64,000 nt of DNA, from positions 20,175 through 84,174 of the forward strand of contig REDO01000185.1 in NCBI GenBank assembly GCA_007693435.1. The letters are read 5' to 3'. This DNA comes from Salinarimonadaceae bacterium (GTDB lineage Bacteria > Pseudomonadota > Alphaproteobacteria > Rhizobiales > Beijerinckiaceae). Both the position numbers and the translations under genes were made by a program. Below are positions 27,513 to 38,589 of this stretch, one piece after another; within the stretch, counting starts at the first letter, position 1, and every line of letters begins with the position of its first letter. The notes under the pieces are model-generated. The model was not told the origin of the DNA and made no database searches. It worked only from the letters and a program-made list of their open reading frames with translations.

Positions 27513-28280
27513 ATGAACGCAGAGCTCCATCTCTTCCGTTGTCTGAACGACAATGTCGGCGCGCTGATCCGTGATCCGGAGACGGGCGCTTGCGCCAGCA
27601 TCGACGCGCCCGAGGCGCCGGCCGTTGACGAGGCGCTGGCCCACACCGGCTGGCGGCTCACCGACATCCTCGTGACGCATGGCCATCAGGACCATGTGCA
27701 GGGCGTCGGCGCTCTCAAAGAGCGCCATGGCGCGCGCGTGGTCGCGCCGGCGGCATGCGAAACGCTCCCCGGCCTCGTCGATGTCGCGGTGCGCGAGGGG
27801 GACTCCGTGACCCTGGGCGGGCTCGCCGCGCAGGTCTGGGAGACGCCGGGCCATTGCGCGGACCATGTGGTTTTTCATTTCGCCGACGACAAGCTCCTCG
27901 TCGCCGGGGACGTCCTTTTCGTCATGGGCTGCGGGCGCGTCTTCGGCGGCGATTACGCGAGCCTTTTCACGGCTCTCGAGCGCGTGCGCGCGCTGCCCGA
28001 AGACACGCGGGCGATCGTCGGCCACGACTACACGCTCGCCAATGCGCGCTTCGCCCTCAAGGCCGATCCCGACAACGCGGCCCTGCGCGAACGCGCCGCG
28101 CGCGCCGAGACGGAGGCGGCTTCCGGCAGCTTGTGGGGCATGACGACGATCGGCGAGGAGAAGGCGACGAATCCGTTCCTGCGGGCGCAGGAGCCGGCGC
28201 TCGCCGCCTCGGTCGGCATGGCGGGGGCTGACCCGTCCGACGTGTTCCGCGCCCTGCGCGAATGGAAGAACAAGGGATAA
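27513..28280 (+). CDS. gloB: Hydroxyacylglutathione hydrolase (glyoxalase II)
   Basis: GloB hydrolyses S-lactoylglutathione to lactate and GSH. From ATG 27513 (GAGGAAAGC upstream) the 255-residue metallo-beta-lactamase protein has the binuclear metal site THGHQDH (H56, H58, D60, H61), the histidine of TPGHCADHVVF, the aspartate of LLVAGDVLFVMGCGRVF and the histidine of IVGHDYTLANARFAL; the C-terminal helical domain carries TTIGEEKATNPFLR. Complete. The 436-residue track frame includes the upstream repeat region. The next gene starts inside or just after its end. Confidence 0.94.
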   Translation: MNAELHLFRCLNDNVGALIRDPETGACASIDAPEAPAVDEALAHTGWRLTDILVTHGHQDHVQGVGALKERHGARVVAPAACETLPGLVDVAVREGDSVTLGGLAAQVWETPGHCADHVVFHFADDKLLVAGDVLFVMGCGRVFGGDYASLFTALERVRALPEDTRAIVGHDYTLANARFALKADPDNAALRERAARAETEAASGSLWGMTTIGEEKATNPFLRAQEPALAASVGMAGADPSDVFRALREWKNKG

Positions 28281-28285
28281 GCGCC

Positions 28286-28738
28286 GTGTCGCATGCGATC
28301 GAAGGACTGACCGCCGAGGAGGTGGTCCGCCGGCTGAACCTCGCCCCGCACCCGGAAGGCGGGTTCTACCGGGAGACTTACCGCGACGAGCGCGCGGACG
28401 CCTCCGGCCGCGCCGTCTCGACGGCGATCTATTATCTGCTCGGGCTCGGCGACGTGTCGGAATGGCACCGCGTGGACGCGGCCGAGGTCTGGCATTTCTA
28501 CGCCGGCGCGCCGCTCGTCATCACCGTCTCGCCGAACGGGCACGACGCGCAGGCGCGCCATCTCGGTCCCGATATCCTGCGGGGCCAGGAGCCCCAGATC
28601 GTCGTGCCGGCGGGATGGTGGCAGACCGCGACCTCCCTCGGCGCCTGGACGCTCGTCGGCTGCACGGTTGCGCCGGGCTTCGATTTCGCCGGTTTCGAGA
28701 TGGCTCCGCCCGGCTGGAGGCCGACGCCTCGGGCTTGA
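28286..28738 (+). CDS. DUF985 (cupin_5) family protein
   Basis: A 150-residue single-domain cupin: LNLAPHPEGGFYRETYRDE, TAIYYLLGLGDVSEWHRVDAAEVWHFYAG, and GWWQTATSLGAWTLVGCTVAPGFDF are the family blocks. Catalytic function unknown. I prefer the GTG at 28286, with AAGGGA about ten bases upstream, over the track's ATG at 28262, which would overlap gloB by 19 bases. Either way it is in the gloB operon. Confidence 0.85.
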   Translation: MSHAIEGLTAEEVVRRLNLAPHPEGGFYRETYRDERADASGRAVSTAIYYLLGLGDVSEWHRVDAAEVWHFYAGAPLVITVSPNGHDAQARHLGPDILRGQEPQIVVPAGWWQTATSLGAWTLVGCTVAPGFDFAGFEMAPPGWRPTPRA

Positions 28739-28747
28739 GCGCGCTCC

Positions 28748-29614
28748 TCAATCCTCGACGGGAATGTTGTCGATGAGCCGCGTCGCGCCCAGATGCGCCG
28801 CGACGAGGAGCCTTCTGCGCGCGTCGTCGTGAGGCTCGCCGAGCGTCTCGGCGTCGCGCAGCGCCAGATAGTCGATACGAAAACCGGCCTGCGCCACCTG
28901 CGCCCGCGCCGCGTCGAGCGCGCCTTGCGCGTCAACGCCTTTGCGCAACGCCGCCGCGCATTTGTCGAGCGCGGCGTGGAGCGTCGGCGCGATCGCGCGC
29001 TCCTGCGCCGTGAGGTAGCGGTTGCGCGAGGACAGGGCGAGCCCATCCGCCTCGCGGACCGTCGCGCCCGGCAGGATCGTCACGGGCAGGAACAAGTCGC
29101 GCGCCATGCGCGTCACGACCTTGAGCTGCTGGTAATCCTTCTCGCCGAACGTCGCGAAATCAGGCGCTGCGACGATCAGGAGCTTGGCCACGATCGTCGC
29201 GACGCCGCGAAAATGAGTCGGGCGAAACAGATCCTCGAGCCCGGCCCGCGCGGGGCCGTCGACCTCGATGAAGGTGCATTCGCCGGGCGCATACATGACC
29301 TGCGCGGCGGGCGCGAAGACGAGATCGGCGAGCCTGTCGAGCGCGGCGCAATCGGCGTCGAAGGTTCGCGGATACTTCTCCAGGTCTTCGGTCGGCGCGA
29401 ATTGCGTCGGGTTGACGAAGATCGAGACGATCACGCGCTCCGCGTTCGCGCGCGCGAGGCGCACGAGCGAGAGATGTCCCTCATGCAGCGCGCCCATGGT
29501 CGGCACCAGCGCCACGCGTTCGCCGGCCACGCGCCAGGAGGCGACCTGCGCGCGCAGGTCCGCGATCGTCTCCGCGACGTCGATGCCGCGCCGCGCATGC
29601 TGCAGTCCGTTCAT
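28748..29614 (-). CDS. panC: Pantothenate synthetase
   Basis: PanC condenses pantoate and beta-alanine with ATP. The 288-residue protein from ATG 29614 shows LVPTMGALHEGHLSLVRLA (HIGH-type nucleotide site, around 37-55), IFVNPTQFAPTEDLEKYPR, FRPTHFRGVATIVAKLL, ATFGEKDYQQL and the KMSKS-like LALSSRNRYL. All key residues are intact. panB and panD are not in the window. The track start at 29749 adds a non-homologous extension. Confidence 0.95.
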   Translation of the reverse strand: MNGLQHARRGIDVAETIADLRAQVASWRVAGERVALVPTMGALHEGHLSLVRLARANAERVIVSIFVNPTQFAPTEDLEKYPRTFDADCAALDRLADLVFAPAAQVMYAPGECTFIEVDGPARAGLEDLFRPTHFRGVATIVAKLLIVAAPDFATFGEKDYQQLKVVTRMARDLFLPVTILPGATVREADGLALSSRNRYLTAQERAIAPTLHAALDKCAAALRKGVDAQGALDAARAQVAQAGFRIDYLALRDAETLGEPHDDARRRLLVAAHLGATRLIDNIPVED

Positions 29615-29852
29615 AAAACCAGCAGATCCCCGCCACTCGACCGGCCTCCCCGCGAGACCCTCGCCGCGAGCGTTAGCAGAGACCCGGTTCGTCGCCAACA
29701 AGTGTGTCGCCGATAAGCAGGGCGCATCGCTCCGATGCGCGCAGGACATGCCCGCCCGGCGCCGCGCTTCGGGCCGCGACCTTGCCGCTGCGCGCCGCCC
29801 CTGCTAATCCACGCCCCGACAATCCTTTTCGCTCGCAAGCAGGACGGCGCTC

Positions 29853-31505
<1,653 letters not shown>

Positions 31506-31514
31506 GGCCCGACC

Positions 31515-31544
31515 GGGAGGCGTCGTCGCATCGCGACGCCTCCC
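31515..31544 (+). terminator. Hairpin after ettA
   Basis: Perfect 11-bp stem GGGAGGCGTCG / CGACGCCTCCC with an eight-base loop, ten bases after the ettA stop. There is no T tract, so it may act as a Rho-assisted or processing hairpin. Confidence 0.5.
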
Positions 31545-31607
31545 CCATGACAGCGCCGCCGGCGCTGATATAACCTCCCGAAAGTACATGACGGGAGGAC
31601 GCGCCAG

Positions 31608-32780
31608 ATGATTCCGAACGCCGCGCCGGAATTCAATTTTGATCTCGGCGACACCGCCGACGCCATCCGCGAAACGGTGCGCAGCTTCTCGCAGGAGAAG
31701 ATCGCGCCGCGCGCCGAGGAGATCGACCGCACCAATCAGTTTCCGCGCGATCTCTGGCCGTTGATGGGCGAGATGGGCCTGCACGGGATCACCATCGCGG
31801 AGGAGGACGGCGGCACGGGGCTCGGCTATCTGGAGCACGTCGTCGCCATGGAGGAGGTGTCGCGCGCCTCCGCCAGCGTCGGGCTCTCCTACGGCGCGCA
31901 TTCCAACCTCTGCATCAACCAGATCGGCCGCCACGGCACGAAGGCGCAGAAGGAGAAGTACCTGCCCGCGCTCATCAGCGGCGAGCATGTCGGCGCGCTC
32001 GCCATGTCCGAGCCGGGCTCGGGATCGGACGTCGTTTCGATGCGCACCCGCGCCGAAAAGAAGGGCGACCGCTACATCCTCACCGGCAACAAGATGTGGA
32101 TCACCAACGGCCCCGTCGCCGAAACCCTCGTCGTCTACGCCAAGACCGATCCGGAAGCCGGCGCGCGGGGGATGACCGCCTTCCTGATCGAAAAGGGCAT
32201 GAAGGGTTTCTCCACGCACCAGAAGCTCGACAAGCTCGGCATGCGCGGCTCCGACACCTGCGAGCTCGTCTTCGAGGATTGCGAGGTGCCGGAAGAAAAC
32301 GTGCTCGGCGCTGTGGGCAAGGGCGTCAACGTGCTGATGTCGGGGCTTGACTACGAACGCGCCGTGCTCGCCGCCGGTCCGCTCGGGATCATGCAGGCCT
32401 GCATGGACGTCGTGATGCCCTACGTTCACGAGCGCAAGCAGTTCGGCCAGCCGATCGGGACGTTCCAGCTCGTGCAGGGCAAGATCGCCGACATGTATGT
32501 CGGCATGAACGCCTGCAAGGCCTATGTCTATGCGGTCGCCAAGGCCTGCGACCGGGGCGCGACGACCCGCGAGGACGCAGCCGGCGCGATCCTCTACGCC
32601 GCCGAGAAGGCGACGCAGATGGCGCTCGACGCGATCCAGCTCCTGGGCGGCAACGGCTATATCAACGATTATCCGACGGGGCGCCTGCTGCGCGACGCCA
32701 AGCTCTACGAGATCGGCGCCGGCACCAGCGAAATCCGCCGCATGCTGATCGGGCGGGAATTGTTCGGCAAAAGCGCGTGA
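31608..32780 (+). CDS. ivd: Isovaleryl-CoA dehydrogenase
   Basis: Oxidises isovaleryl-CoA to 3-methylcrotonyl-CoA in leucine degradation, passing electrons to ETF. The 390-residue acyl-CoA dehydrogenase has [61 protein letters not shown], and the region [20 protein letters not shown] that carries the catalytic glutamate in the isovaleryl subfamily rather than the usual position near the C-terminus, where [13 protein letters not shown] is found. This supports the subfamily call. Methylcrotonyl-CoA carboxylase genes are not in view. Confidence 0.92.
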   Translation: MIPNAAPEFNFDLGDTADAIRETVRSFSQEKIAPRAEEIDRTNQFPRDLWPLMGEMGLHGITIAEEDGGTGLGYLEHVVAMEEVSRASASVGLSYGAHSNLCINQIGRHGTKAQKEKYLPALISGEHVGALAMSEPGSGSDVVSMRTRAEKKGDRYILTGNKMWITNGPVAETLVVYAKTDPEAGARGMTAFLIEKGMKGFSTHQKLDKLGMRGSDTCELVFEDCEVPEENVLGAVGKGVNVLMSGLDYERAVLAAGPLGIMQACMDVVMPYVHERKQFGQPIGTFQLVQGKIADMYVGMNACKAYVYAVAKACDRGATTREDAAGAILYAAEKATQMALDAIQLLGGNGYINDYPTGRLLRDAKLYEIGAGTSEIRRMLIGRELFGKSA

Positions 32781-32856
32781 GCCTCCCCGTTCCCTCAGCG
32801 ACTGTCCGGGTTCAATGGAACGGCGGACCTGCCCCGAGCCCGGGGCGGGCCCGGCT

Positions 32857-33606
32857 TTACGCGTCGATCCGCCCGAAGCCCAGAAGCCGCTCCATCCGCC
32901 CCAGCACGTAGCGATAGCGCGACACGCGAGAGGGGTAGGGGCCGCGATTGCCCTCGATGGTGTGCAGAATGCCGTCGACGCAGCGCTCGACGAGGCCGAT
33001 ATGACCCTGCCATCCGCTCTGGGCTCCCCGCCACCAGACGACGATGTCGCCCGGGCGGGGATTCTGCGCCGCGCTCGCCGCATATGCCCAGCCCTTGGCT
33101 CGAAACTGGTTGCGGATGTCGCGCGCGCCGAGCGAATAGCGGAAGGGCATGTCGCGGCCAAGCCGCCTCGCGGCCTCCCGATGGCACCAGCTGACGAAGC
33201 CCGCGCACCATTCCGACCCTTCCGGCGCGCGGCCGTCGAGATAGACGCGGATATCGGGCCCGCGATTGTTTCCCCCCGCCTCGCCGGCGCCGCGCGCCGC
33301 TTCCTCGCGCGCGACCGCAAGCGCGGCCTCGCCGATCGGGCTCCCGGGCTCGCCTTCGGCCGCAACGGATTGCGGATCGCGCGCGCCGAGCGCCACGTCG
33401 ATCGCGAAACGCGTCAGCGGACCGACGACGCCATCGACGACCAGCGGCTCGCCGCGCGGATCGAGATTCTGGGTCTGGAAGGCGCGCACGGCGCGGTCGA
33501 GGCGCGTATCGAAAACCTCGGGGGCCGCCTCGATCAACCCCAGAGCGAGCAGGGCCTCGCCCAGTTCACCCACCGCCCGGCCCGTGGATCCCTTGCGCAA
33601 CAGCAT
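32857..33606 (-). CDS. Peptidoglycan-binding plus CHAP/NlpC-like amidase domain protein
   Basis: The 249-residue protein begins with a PG-binding-1 domain (LRKGSTGRAVGELGEALLAL, VDGVVGPLTRFAI, to about 75) and ends with a cysteine-peptidase-type domain: SEWCAGFVSWCHREAARRL contains the candidate nucleophile cysteine, PRPGDIVVWWRG and HIGLVERCVDGILHTIEGN the candidate histidine. No signal peptide is visible, so export, if any, must use another route (holin-like or lysis). Likely a peptidoglycan hydrolase; could be a phage-derived endolysin domesticated by the host. Confidence 0.82.
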   Translation of the reverse strand: MLLRKGSTGRAVGELGEALLALGLIEAAPEVFDTRLDRAVRAFQTQNLDPRGEPLVVDGVVGPLTRFAIDVALGARDPQSVAAEGEPGSPIGEAALAVAREEAARGAGEAGGNNRGPDIRVYLDGRAPEGSEWCAGFVSWCHREAARRLGRDMPFRYSLGARDIRNQFRAKGWAYAASAAQNPRPGDIVVWWRGAQSGWQGHIGLVERCVDGILHTIEGNRGPYPSRVSRYRYVLGRMERLLGFGRIDA

Positions 33607-33669
33607 ATTCCGACCTCCATCGTCATCAGGAGGAGAAAATATAGGAAATAAAACCTGTCAGACAAGAAT

Positions 33670-33960
33670 TCAGTCTGAATCTCTGCCGCCCTCCGGCCCC
33701 GCGCCGATCCGATAGACGCCCCGAAAGTCGTCGGGGTCGGCGGGTTTGCCCTTGCGCATGATGGTCACCTCGCCCGCTTTCGCGAGGCGCACGGCGGCTT
33801 GGCGCACGGGCTGCATCAGACGGCTCCAGAGCTTTTCGTCGGGGCCGGCCATGGCGCGCGCGACTTCGGAGGGGCAGATCGTCCTGGCCGGGCCTCGCGT
33901 CGCCACGAGTTCCCGCATGATGCGCGCGATTTCCGCTTCGTTGATCCTTGGCGCGTTCAT
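33670..33960 (-). CDS. DUF3253 domain protein
   Basis: A 96-residue protein, MNAPRINEAEIARIMRELVA then ARTICPSEVARAMAGPDEKLW and LMQPVRQAAVRLAKAGEVTI, with the final KGKPADPDDFRGVYRI. This is the DUF3253 pattern, a small winged-helix-like fold of unknown role. Its ATG overlaps the stop of the upstream DUF599 gene (ATGA), so the two are coupled. The track start at 34047 is out of family. Confidence 0.85.
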   Translation of the reverse strand: MNAPRINEAEIARIMRELVATRGPARTICPSEVARAMAGPDEKLWSRLMQPVRQAAVRLAKAGEVTIMRKGKPADPDDFRGVYRIGAGPEGGRDSD

Positions 33961-34676
33961 TCGTTCTCCTTGCCCAACGTTTCGGGCGCCTGCGCGTCGA
34001 GGGCGTCGAGGGCGTCGAGCGCGTCGGAGCCGAACTGGCGTCGCCACATCACGGCGAGCACGGCGGCGGTCGCCACGATCAGCACATAGGGGCTGATGAA
34101 CCAGCCGAGATAGCCCAGCGCGAAGAAGAAGGCGCGCTGTCCACGATTGAAATGCCGCCCCGCCACGATGCTCATGGCGGCGGCCCGCGCCGCGCCCTCG
34201 CGCGCCGCCTGGCTATTCCCGTCGACGTCGATCGCCCCGATCAGGATCGCGGCGTAGTTGAACAGCCGGTAGGACCAGGCGAACTTGAAAAAGGCGTAGA
34301 CGAAGATGATCCCCAGCCCGCCGACCTTGGCCTCGAAGGCCAGCCGTGTGGTGGCGACGCCGAAGGGCATATCGGCGAAGATCGAGAGCGCGGTGTCGGT
34401 GGCCTGCAGCAGCGTCAATACGCCGGCGATGGCGAAGAGGGAGGTCGAGGCGAAAAAGGCCGTGCCGTTCTGGAGGGAGGCGAGGATCGTCGAATCGACG
34501 ATGCGGTTCTCGCGGCGCATGAGCTGCGTCATCCAGGCGCGCCGGTAATGCGACATGCGCTCGTTGAGGCTGTTGCGTGAGGCCGAGAGTTTTTCGACCG
34601 CGATATGGTAGCCCGACCACGCGGCGACGAAGAACGCCACCGCGATGTAATCCGCCCATTCGAAACCCGGCGTCAC
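33957..34676 (-). CDS. DUF599 family membrane protein
   Basis: A 239-residue protein with about four membrane segments (YIAVAFFVAAWSGYHIAVE; TAFFASTSLFAIAGVLTLL; VGGLGIIFVYAFFKFAWSYR; YLGWFISPYVLIVATAAVLAVM) and the family core NERMSHYRRAWMTQLMRREN. I choose GTG at 34676 because GGAGGG lies five bases upstream and the product starts MTPGFEWADYIAV like relatives; the track's TTG at 34715 lacks such a site. The C-terminus carries a LDALDALDA repeat from a 9-bp tandem array. Confidence 0.85.
   Translation of the reverse strand: MTPGFEWADYIAVAFFVAAWSGYHIAVEKLSASRNSLNERMSHYRRAWMTQLMRRENRIVDSTILASLQNGTAFFASTSLFAIAGVLTLLQATDTALSIFADMPFGVATTRLAFEAKVGGLGIIFVYAFFKFAWSYRLFNYAAILIGAIDVDGNSQAAREGAARAAAMSIVAGRHFNRGQRAFFFALGYLGWFISPYVLIVATAAVLAVMWRRQFGSDALDALDALDAQAPETLGKENE
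33994..34026. repeat. 9-bp tandem repeat inside the DUF599 gene
   Basis: GCGTCGAGG repeated three times plus a partial copy, encoding LDA repeats near the C-terminus of the membrane protein. Unit length keeps frame, so copy number could vary harmlessly. Confidence 0.85.
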
Positions 34677-34778
34677 GCGTCCCTCCGCCGTCCAGGGGCT
34701 CGCCCCTGTTGCCAACGGCGCGAGCCTTCGTCACCCTTTGCGCGAAAGCAAGCTAAACCGCTCGACCGAGGACAGAAC

Positions 34779-35195
34779 ATGCCCCAGACCATAACGCGCG
34801 GATACAAGGTGTTGCTCGATGAGGCGAACGCCGCGATCGAAACTCTCGACGTCGCCGCCGCCCGCGCCCTGCACGGATCGGAGGAGGTCGTGTTCGTCGA
34901 TCTGCGCGACCCGCGCGAACTGCGCCGCGAGGGCGTGGTTCCCGGCGCCTTCCACTGCCCGCGCGGGATGCTCGAATTCTGGATCGACCCCGAGAGCCCG
35001 TATCACAAGCCCGTTTTCGCGCAGGACAGGCGCTTCGTCTTCTTCTGCGCCGCAGGTTGGCGCTCCGCGCTCGCAGCGAAAACGGCGCAGGATATGGGCC
35101 TGTCGCCTGTGGCGCATATCGCCGGAGGGTTTTCGGCCTGGCGCGAGGCGGGCGCGCCGGTTGAGCAGGTGGAGGACAAGGAGAGGCCGGCGTAA
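34779..35195 (+). CDS. Rhodanese-like domain protein
   Basis: A 138-residue single-domain sulfurtransferase-type protein. Features: ALHGSEEVVFVDLRDPRELR, GAFHCPRGMLEFWIDPESPY, and the active-site loop FVFFCAAGWRSALAAKTAQD with C90, followed by HIAGGFSAWREAGAPVE. The six-residue loop CAAGWR is compatible with sulfur substrates. The chosen ATG at 34779 gives the usual length; the track start at 34605 reads through upstream sequence. Confidence 0.92.
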   Translation: MPQTITRGYKVLLDEANAAIETLDVAAARALHGSEEVVFVDLRDPRELRREGVVPGAFHCPRGMLEFWIDPESPYHKPVFAQDRRFVFFCAAGWRSALAAKTAQDMGLSPVAHIAGGFSAWREAGAPVEQVEDKERPA

Positions 35196-35248
35196 GCGCG
35201 CCGGAACCATCGCCGCGATCGCCTCGCCCGAAAGTCCGCCCCGACGAA

Positions 35249-36472
35249 TCAGCCGCGCAACGCCTGCGCCACCGCTTCCGCATAGACCTGCGCGCCCAAA
35301 ACGATGTCCTCTTCCGCCGTGTCCTCGGTCCAGTGGTGGCTGATCCCGCCGATGGAGGGCGCGAAGAGCATGGCGGCGGGCATGATGCGGGCGAGGTACT
35401 GCGCATCGTGCCCCGCGCCGCTCGGCATGCGCAGGCTCTTGCCCGGCGCGTGGATTTCCGCGGCCTGCTCGATCGCAGCCTGAAGGCCCTCGTCCATCAG
35501 GGCCGGTCGGCTCTGGGCCATCACCTCGACGCTCGCGCGGCAGGGGCCCTGCATGTCGATCTCGGCGACGATGGCGCGCAGCTCCGCATCGAGTCGCTCC
35601 AGCGTCGCTTCGTCGGCGTCGCGGAACTGGAAGAGCGCTTCCGCGCGACCGGGAATGACGCTCGCCGCGCCGGGCTCCAGCGCGATGCGGCCGGCCGTCC
35701 AGACGGTGCGTTCGCCGCAGATCAGGGGGAAACGCTCGTCGATCCGCGCCAGCGCGCGCACGGCGGACAGGCCGGCGTCGCGGCGACGTTTCATGCTGGT
35801 TGTGCCCGCATGGTTCTGCTCGCCCTCGAAGACGAGCCGGTACTGCCAGATGGCGACGATCGCCGTCACCACGCCGATCTTCGCGCCGGAGCCGATCAGC
35901 GTGTCGCCTTGCTCGATATGCGCCTCGATAAAGCCCTTGTAACGCCCCTTCTCGCAGACGATGCGCGGCTCGCCGGCGAGACCCACATCGGCAAGGGCCG
36001 AGCGCAGGGAGCGCCCGTCATAGCGGTTGGCGGCGGTGTCGATCTCCGCCTCTTCCAGAACGCCGATGAAGGATTTCGAGCCGAGGAAGGAGCCGAAATG
36101 GCCCTCCTCGTCGGCGAGGGCCACGACGTCCACGGCGCAATCGGCGAAGGCCGGATCCTCGGCGATGGCGCGCGCGGCTTCGAGCCCGTAGATCACGCCG
36201 AGCGCGCCGTCGAGCCAGCCCGCATGGTTCTGGCTCTCCAGATGCGAACCCGTGAGCATCTTCGGCCCCGCAGCCTCGCGACGGCCGTAAACGGTGCCGA
36301 TCCCGTCGATGCGGGCGGAGAGGCCCGCCTCCTCCATGCGGCGCAAGAGCCAGCGCCGGGCCTCCATGTCGTGGGCCGAGAAGGTCGGGCGGTGGACGCC
36401 GGTCTTGTATGCGCCGATCGAGCGCAGATGGTTGAGGTCGCCCATCAGGCGCGCGGGGTCGATCGTCGGCAT
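35249..36472 (-). CDS. M20 family Zn-dependent amidohydrolase (N-carbamoyl-amino-acid hydrolase type)
   Basis: A 407-residue hydantoinase/carbamoylase-family enzyme. Metal ligands lie in LTGSHLESQNHAGWLDGALG (H and D) and ALADEEGHFGSFLGSKSF (tandem E), and the dimerisation domain has NHAGTTSMKRRRDAGLSAV; the last ligand is within GAGHDAQYLARIMPAAMLF. Relatives split N-carbamoyl-L-amino acids, ureidopropionate or allantoate. Which of these applies cannot be told from sequence alone. It is flanked by unrelated genes. Confidence 0.9.
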   Translation of the reverse strand: MPTIDPARLMGDLNHLRSIGAYKTGVHRPTFSAHDMEARRWLLRRMEEAGLSARIDGIGTVYGRREAAGPKMLTGSHLESQNHAGWLDGALGVIYGLEAARAIAEDPAFADCAVDVVALADEEGHFGSFLGSKSFIGVLEEAEIDTAANRYDGRSLRSALADVGLAGEPRIVCEKGRYKGFIEAHIEQGDTLIGSGAKIGVVTAIVAIWQYRLVFEGEQNHAGTTSMKRRRDAGLSAVRALARIDERFPLICGERTVWTAGRIALEPGAASVIPGRAEALFQFRDADEATLERLDAELRAIVAEIDMQGPCRASVEVMAQSRPALMDEGLQAAIEQAAEIHAPGKSLRMPSGAGHDAQYLARIMPAAMLFAPSIGGISHHWTEDTAEEDIVLGAQVYAEAVAQALRG

Positions 36473-36605
36473 GGCGGCGTTTTCCTTATTCCGGCGTCAG
36501 TCGATCTTGCGCTCGTCCGCGATCACCTTGCCGTCATTGGGCAGCGAGCCGGGCGCGCGCGCAAGCCGGAAAGAAGGCGAAGCCCGAGCGGACGGCGCGC
36601 GCGGA

Positions 36606-37298
36606 TCAGAACCGCAACACGCGCATGAGCCGCGCCACGTCGAGCAGCGAGACGAGCGCCGAGGCGACGTAGGTCATCGCGGCTGCGCGCAGGACCTTGC
36701 GGGCGGCGGGCAGGTCCTTTTCGCCGAGATAGCCGCCCTTCTCCAATATGGGCAGCGCCCGCCCGAAGCTCGCATCGAGCTCCACGGGTAGCGTGAGCAG
36801 ATGCACGAAGACGCGCGAGGCCAGCAGCGCCACGACGACGCCGATCTGCAACACGACGAGCACCGGCGATTTCACGGCGATCGCGACGACGGGCGCAGTC
36901 GCGAGGATGATCGCCGCGGCGATTTCGATACCCCGGATCGAGGAGGCCAGCTTGATGCGCGTGGTGAGCAGCTTGTCGCCGTCGGCGTGCTGCATGGCGT
37001 GGCTCGTCTCGTGGGCGGCGACCGCGACGGCGGTGATGGAGCGTCCGTCGTGATTGTCGGGGGAGAGGCGCACGACCTTCTCGATCGGGTCGTAATGATC
37101 GGCGCCGGGCGGCGCGATCTCGATGCGCACGTCCGGCAGCTTGGCGAGGTCGAGGAGATGGCGCGCCAGCTCGCCTCCGGTGCCCGGAATATCCTTGCGC
37201 TCTGCGGCGTGCCGGCGCATGGCCGCGCGCACCCACCATTGCGGCAGGAAGACAAGCGCGAGGAACAGGGCGCCAAGGACGGCGATGATGATCGGCAT
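36606..37298 (-). CDS. YugP-type membrane zinc metallopeptidase
   Basis: The 230-residue protein starts with a membrane helix (IIIAVLGALFLALVFL), then the zinc motif HETSH at 96-100 in VAVAAHETSHAMQH, followed by a membrane pair (IEIAAAIILATAPVVAIAV; VLVVLQIGVVVALLASRVFVHLLTLP) and VELDASFGRALPIL. This is the neutral zinc metallopeptidase family of B. subtilis YugP. Physiological substrate unknown. A near-complete C-terminal half agrees with the family length. Confidence 0.9.
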   Translation of the reverse strand: MPIIIAVLGALFLALVFLPQWWVRAAMRRHAAERKDIPGTGGELARHLLDLAKLPDVRIEIAPPGADHYDPIEKVVRLSPDNHDGRSITAVAVAAHETSHAMQHADGDKLLTTRIKLASSIRGIEIAAAIILATAPVVAIAVKSPVLVVLQIGVVVALLASRVFVHLLTLPVELDASFGRALPILEKGGYLGEKDLPAARKVLRAAAMTYVASALVSLLDVARLMRVLRF

Positions 37299-37360
37299 GA
37301 TCCGTCAGATAAGCGTTTCCCCGCGCTTTTGCAGGGGCGTGAGGGCGCAAGCGTGACGGA

Positions 37361-38497
37361 TCATCGCCCGGTGAGGTCGCGCGCGACGATGAGACGCATG
37401 ATTTCGTTCGTGCCCTCGAGAATCTGGTGGACGCGCAGATCGCGCACGATCTTCTCGATGCCGTATTCGGAGAGATAGCCGTAGCCGCCATGCAGCTGCA
37501 GCGCCTTGTTGGCGACGTCGAAGCCGGTGTCGGTGGCGAAGCGCTTGGCCATGGCGCAGAGCTTCGTCGCGTCGGGGCGCTTGGCGTCGAGCGCGGCGGC
37601 GGCGCGCCAGAGGAGCGTGCGCGCGGCCTCGAGTTCGGTCGCCATGTCGGCGAGGGTGAATTGCAGCGCCTGGAACTGCGTGAGCGCCTTCCCGAAAGCC
37701 TTGCGCTCGCCCATATAGGTCGTCGCCTTCTCAAGCGCGGCCTGCGCGCCGCCGAGCGAGCAGGCGCCGATATTGAGCCGCCCGCCGTCCAGCCCCGCCA
37801 TGGCGACGCGAAAGCCGATCCCCTCGTCGCCGAGGCGGTTGGCGAGCGGCACGCGCACATCCTCCATGATGACCTGCCGGGTCGGCTGCGCGTTCCAGCC
37901 CATCTTGCGCTCGTCAGCGCCGAAGGAGAGGCCGGGCGCGTCCTTCTCGATCACCAGCGTCGATATCCCGCCCGCGCCTTCGGCGCCGGTGCGCGCCATC
38001 ACGACGTAGACGTCGGCTACGCCCGCCCCGGAGATGAACTGCTTCACCCCGTTGACCACGTAGTCGTCGCCGTCGCGCACGGCCTTCGTCTTGAGGGCGG
38101 CGGCGTCGGAGCCGGCGCCGGGCTCGGTCAGGCAGTAGGAGGCGAGAAGCTCCATCGAGCACAGACCGGGCAGCCAGCGGGCGCGCTGCTCCTCGTCGCC
38201 ATAGGTGTCGATCATCCAGGCGCACATGTTGTGGATGGAGATATAAGCCGAGATCGTCGGGCAGCCGGTCGCCAGCGCCTCGAAGATCAGCGCCGCGTCG
38301 AACCGCGAGAGGCCCGAGCCGCCGACATCCTCGCGGATATAGACGCCGCCCATGCCGAGCGCCGCGGCCTCGCGCATCACGTCGACGGGGAAATGCTTCT
38401 CCTCGTCCCAGCGCAAAGCCTCGGGCGCGAGTTTCTCGGCGGCGAAGTCGCGGGCCATGTCGCGGATGGCGGTCTGGTCCTCGTTAAGCTCGAACAT
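37361..38497 (-). CDS. Isobutyryl-CoA dehydrogenase-like acyl-CoA dehydrogenase
   Basis: A 378-residue FAD enzyme, most like ACAD8/isobutyryl-CoA dehydrogenases of valine degradation: [77 protein letters not shown], and the catalytic glutamate in [19 protein letters not shown]. The ISIHNM segment and overall pattern distinguish it from short-chain butyryl enzymes. mmsB/mmsA partners are not adjacent. Confidence 0.88.
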   Translation of the reverse strand: MFELNEDQTAIRDMARDFAAEKLAPEALRWDEEKHFPVDVMREAAALGMGGVYIREDVGGSGLSRFDAALIFEALATGCPTISAYISIHNMCAWMIDTYGDEEQRARWLPGLCSMELLASYCLTEPGAGSDAAALKTKAVRDGDDYVVNGVKQFISGAGVADVYVVMARTGAEGAGGISTLVIEKDAPGLSFGADERKMGWNAQPTRQVIMEDVRVPLANRLGDEGIGFRVAMAGLDGGRLNIGACSLGGAQAALEKATTYMGERKAFGKALTQFQALQFTLADMATELEAARTLLWRAAAALDAKRPDATKLCAMAKRFATDTGFDVANKALQLHGGYGYLSEYGIEKIVRDLRVHQILEGTNEIMRLIVARDLTGR

Positions 38498-38589
38498 GGT
38501 TCCTCTCGACGATCATCGGTCGCTCGTTCAGGTTGTGGCTGCGTATTCTGGACGGCGCGCGCGCAAAAGCAACCGCGAGGCGCCGCAAG

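Noticed and set aside
36497-36605. A minus-strand frame ending SLPNDGKVIADERKID before a TGA at 36497
   Set aside because: The end looks protein-like, but the frame has no start or homologous body between the YugP gene and this point, and most of it is Arg/Pro-rich. Kept only as a possible gene scrap.
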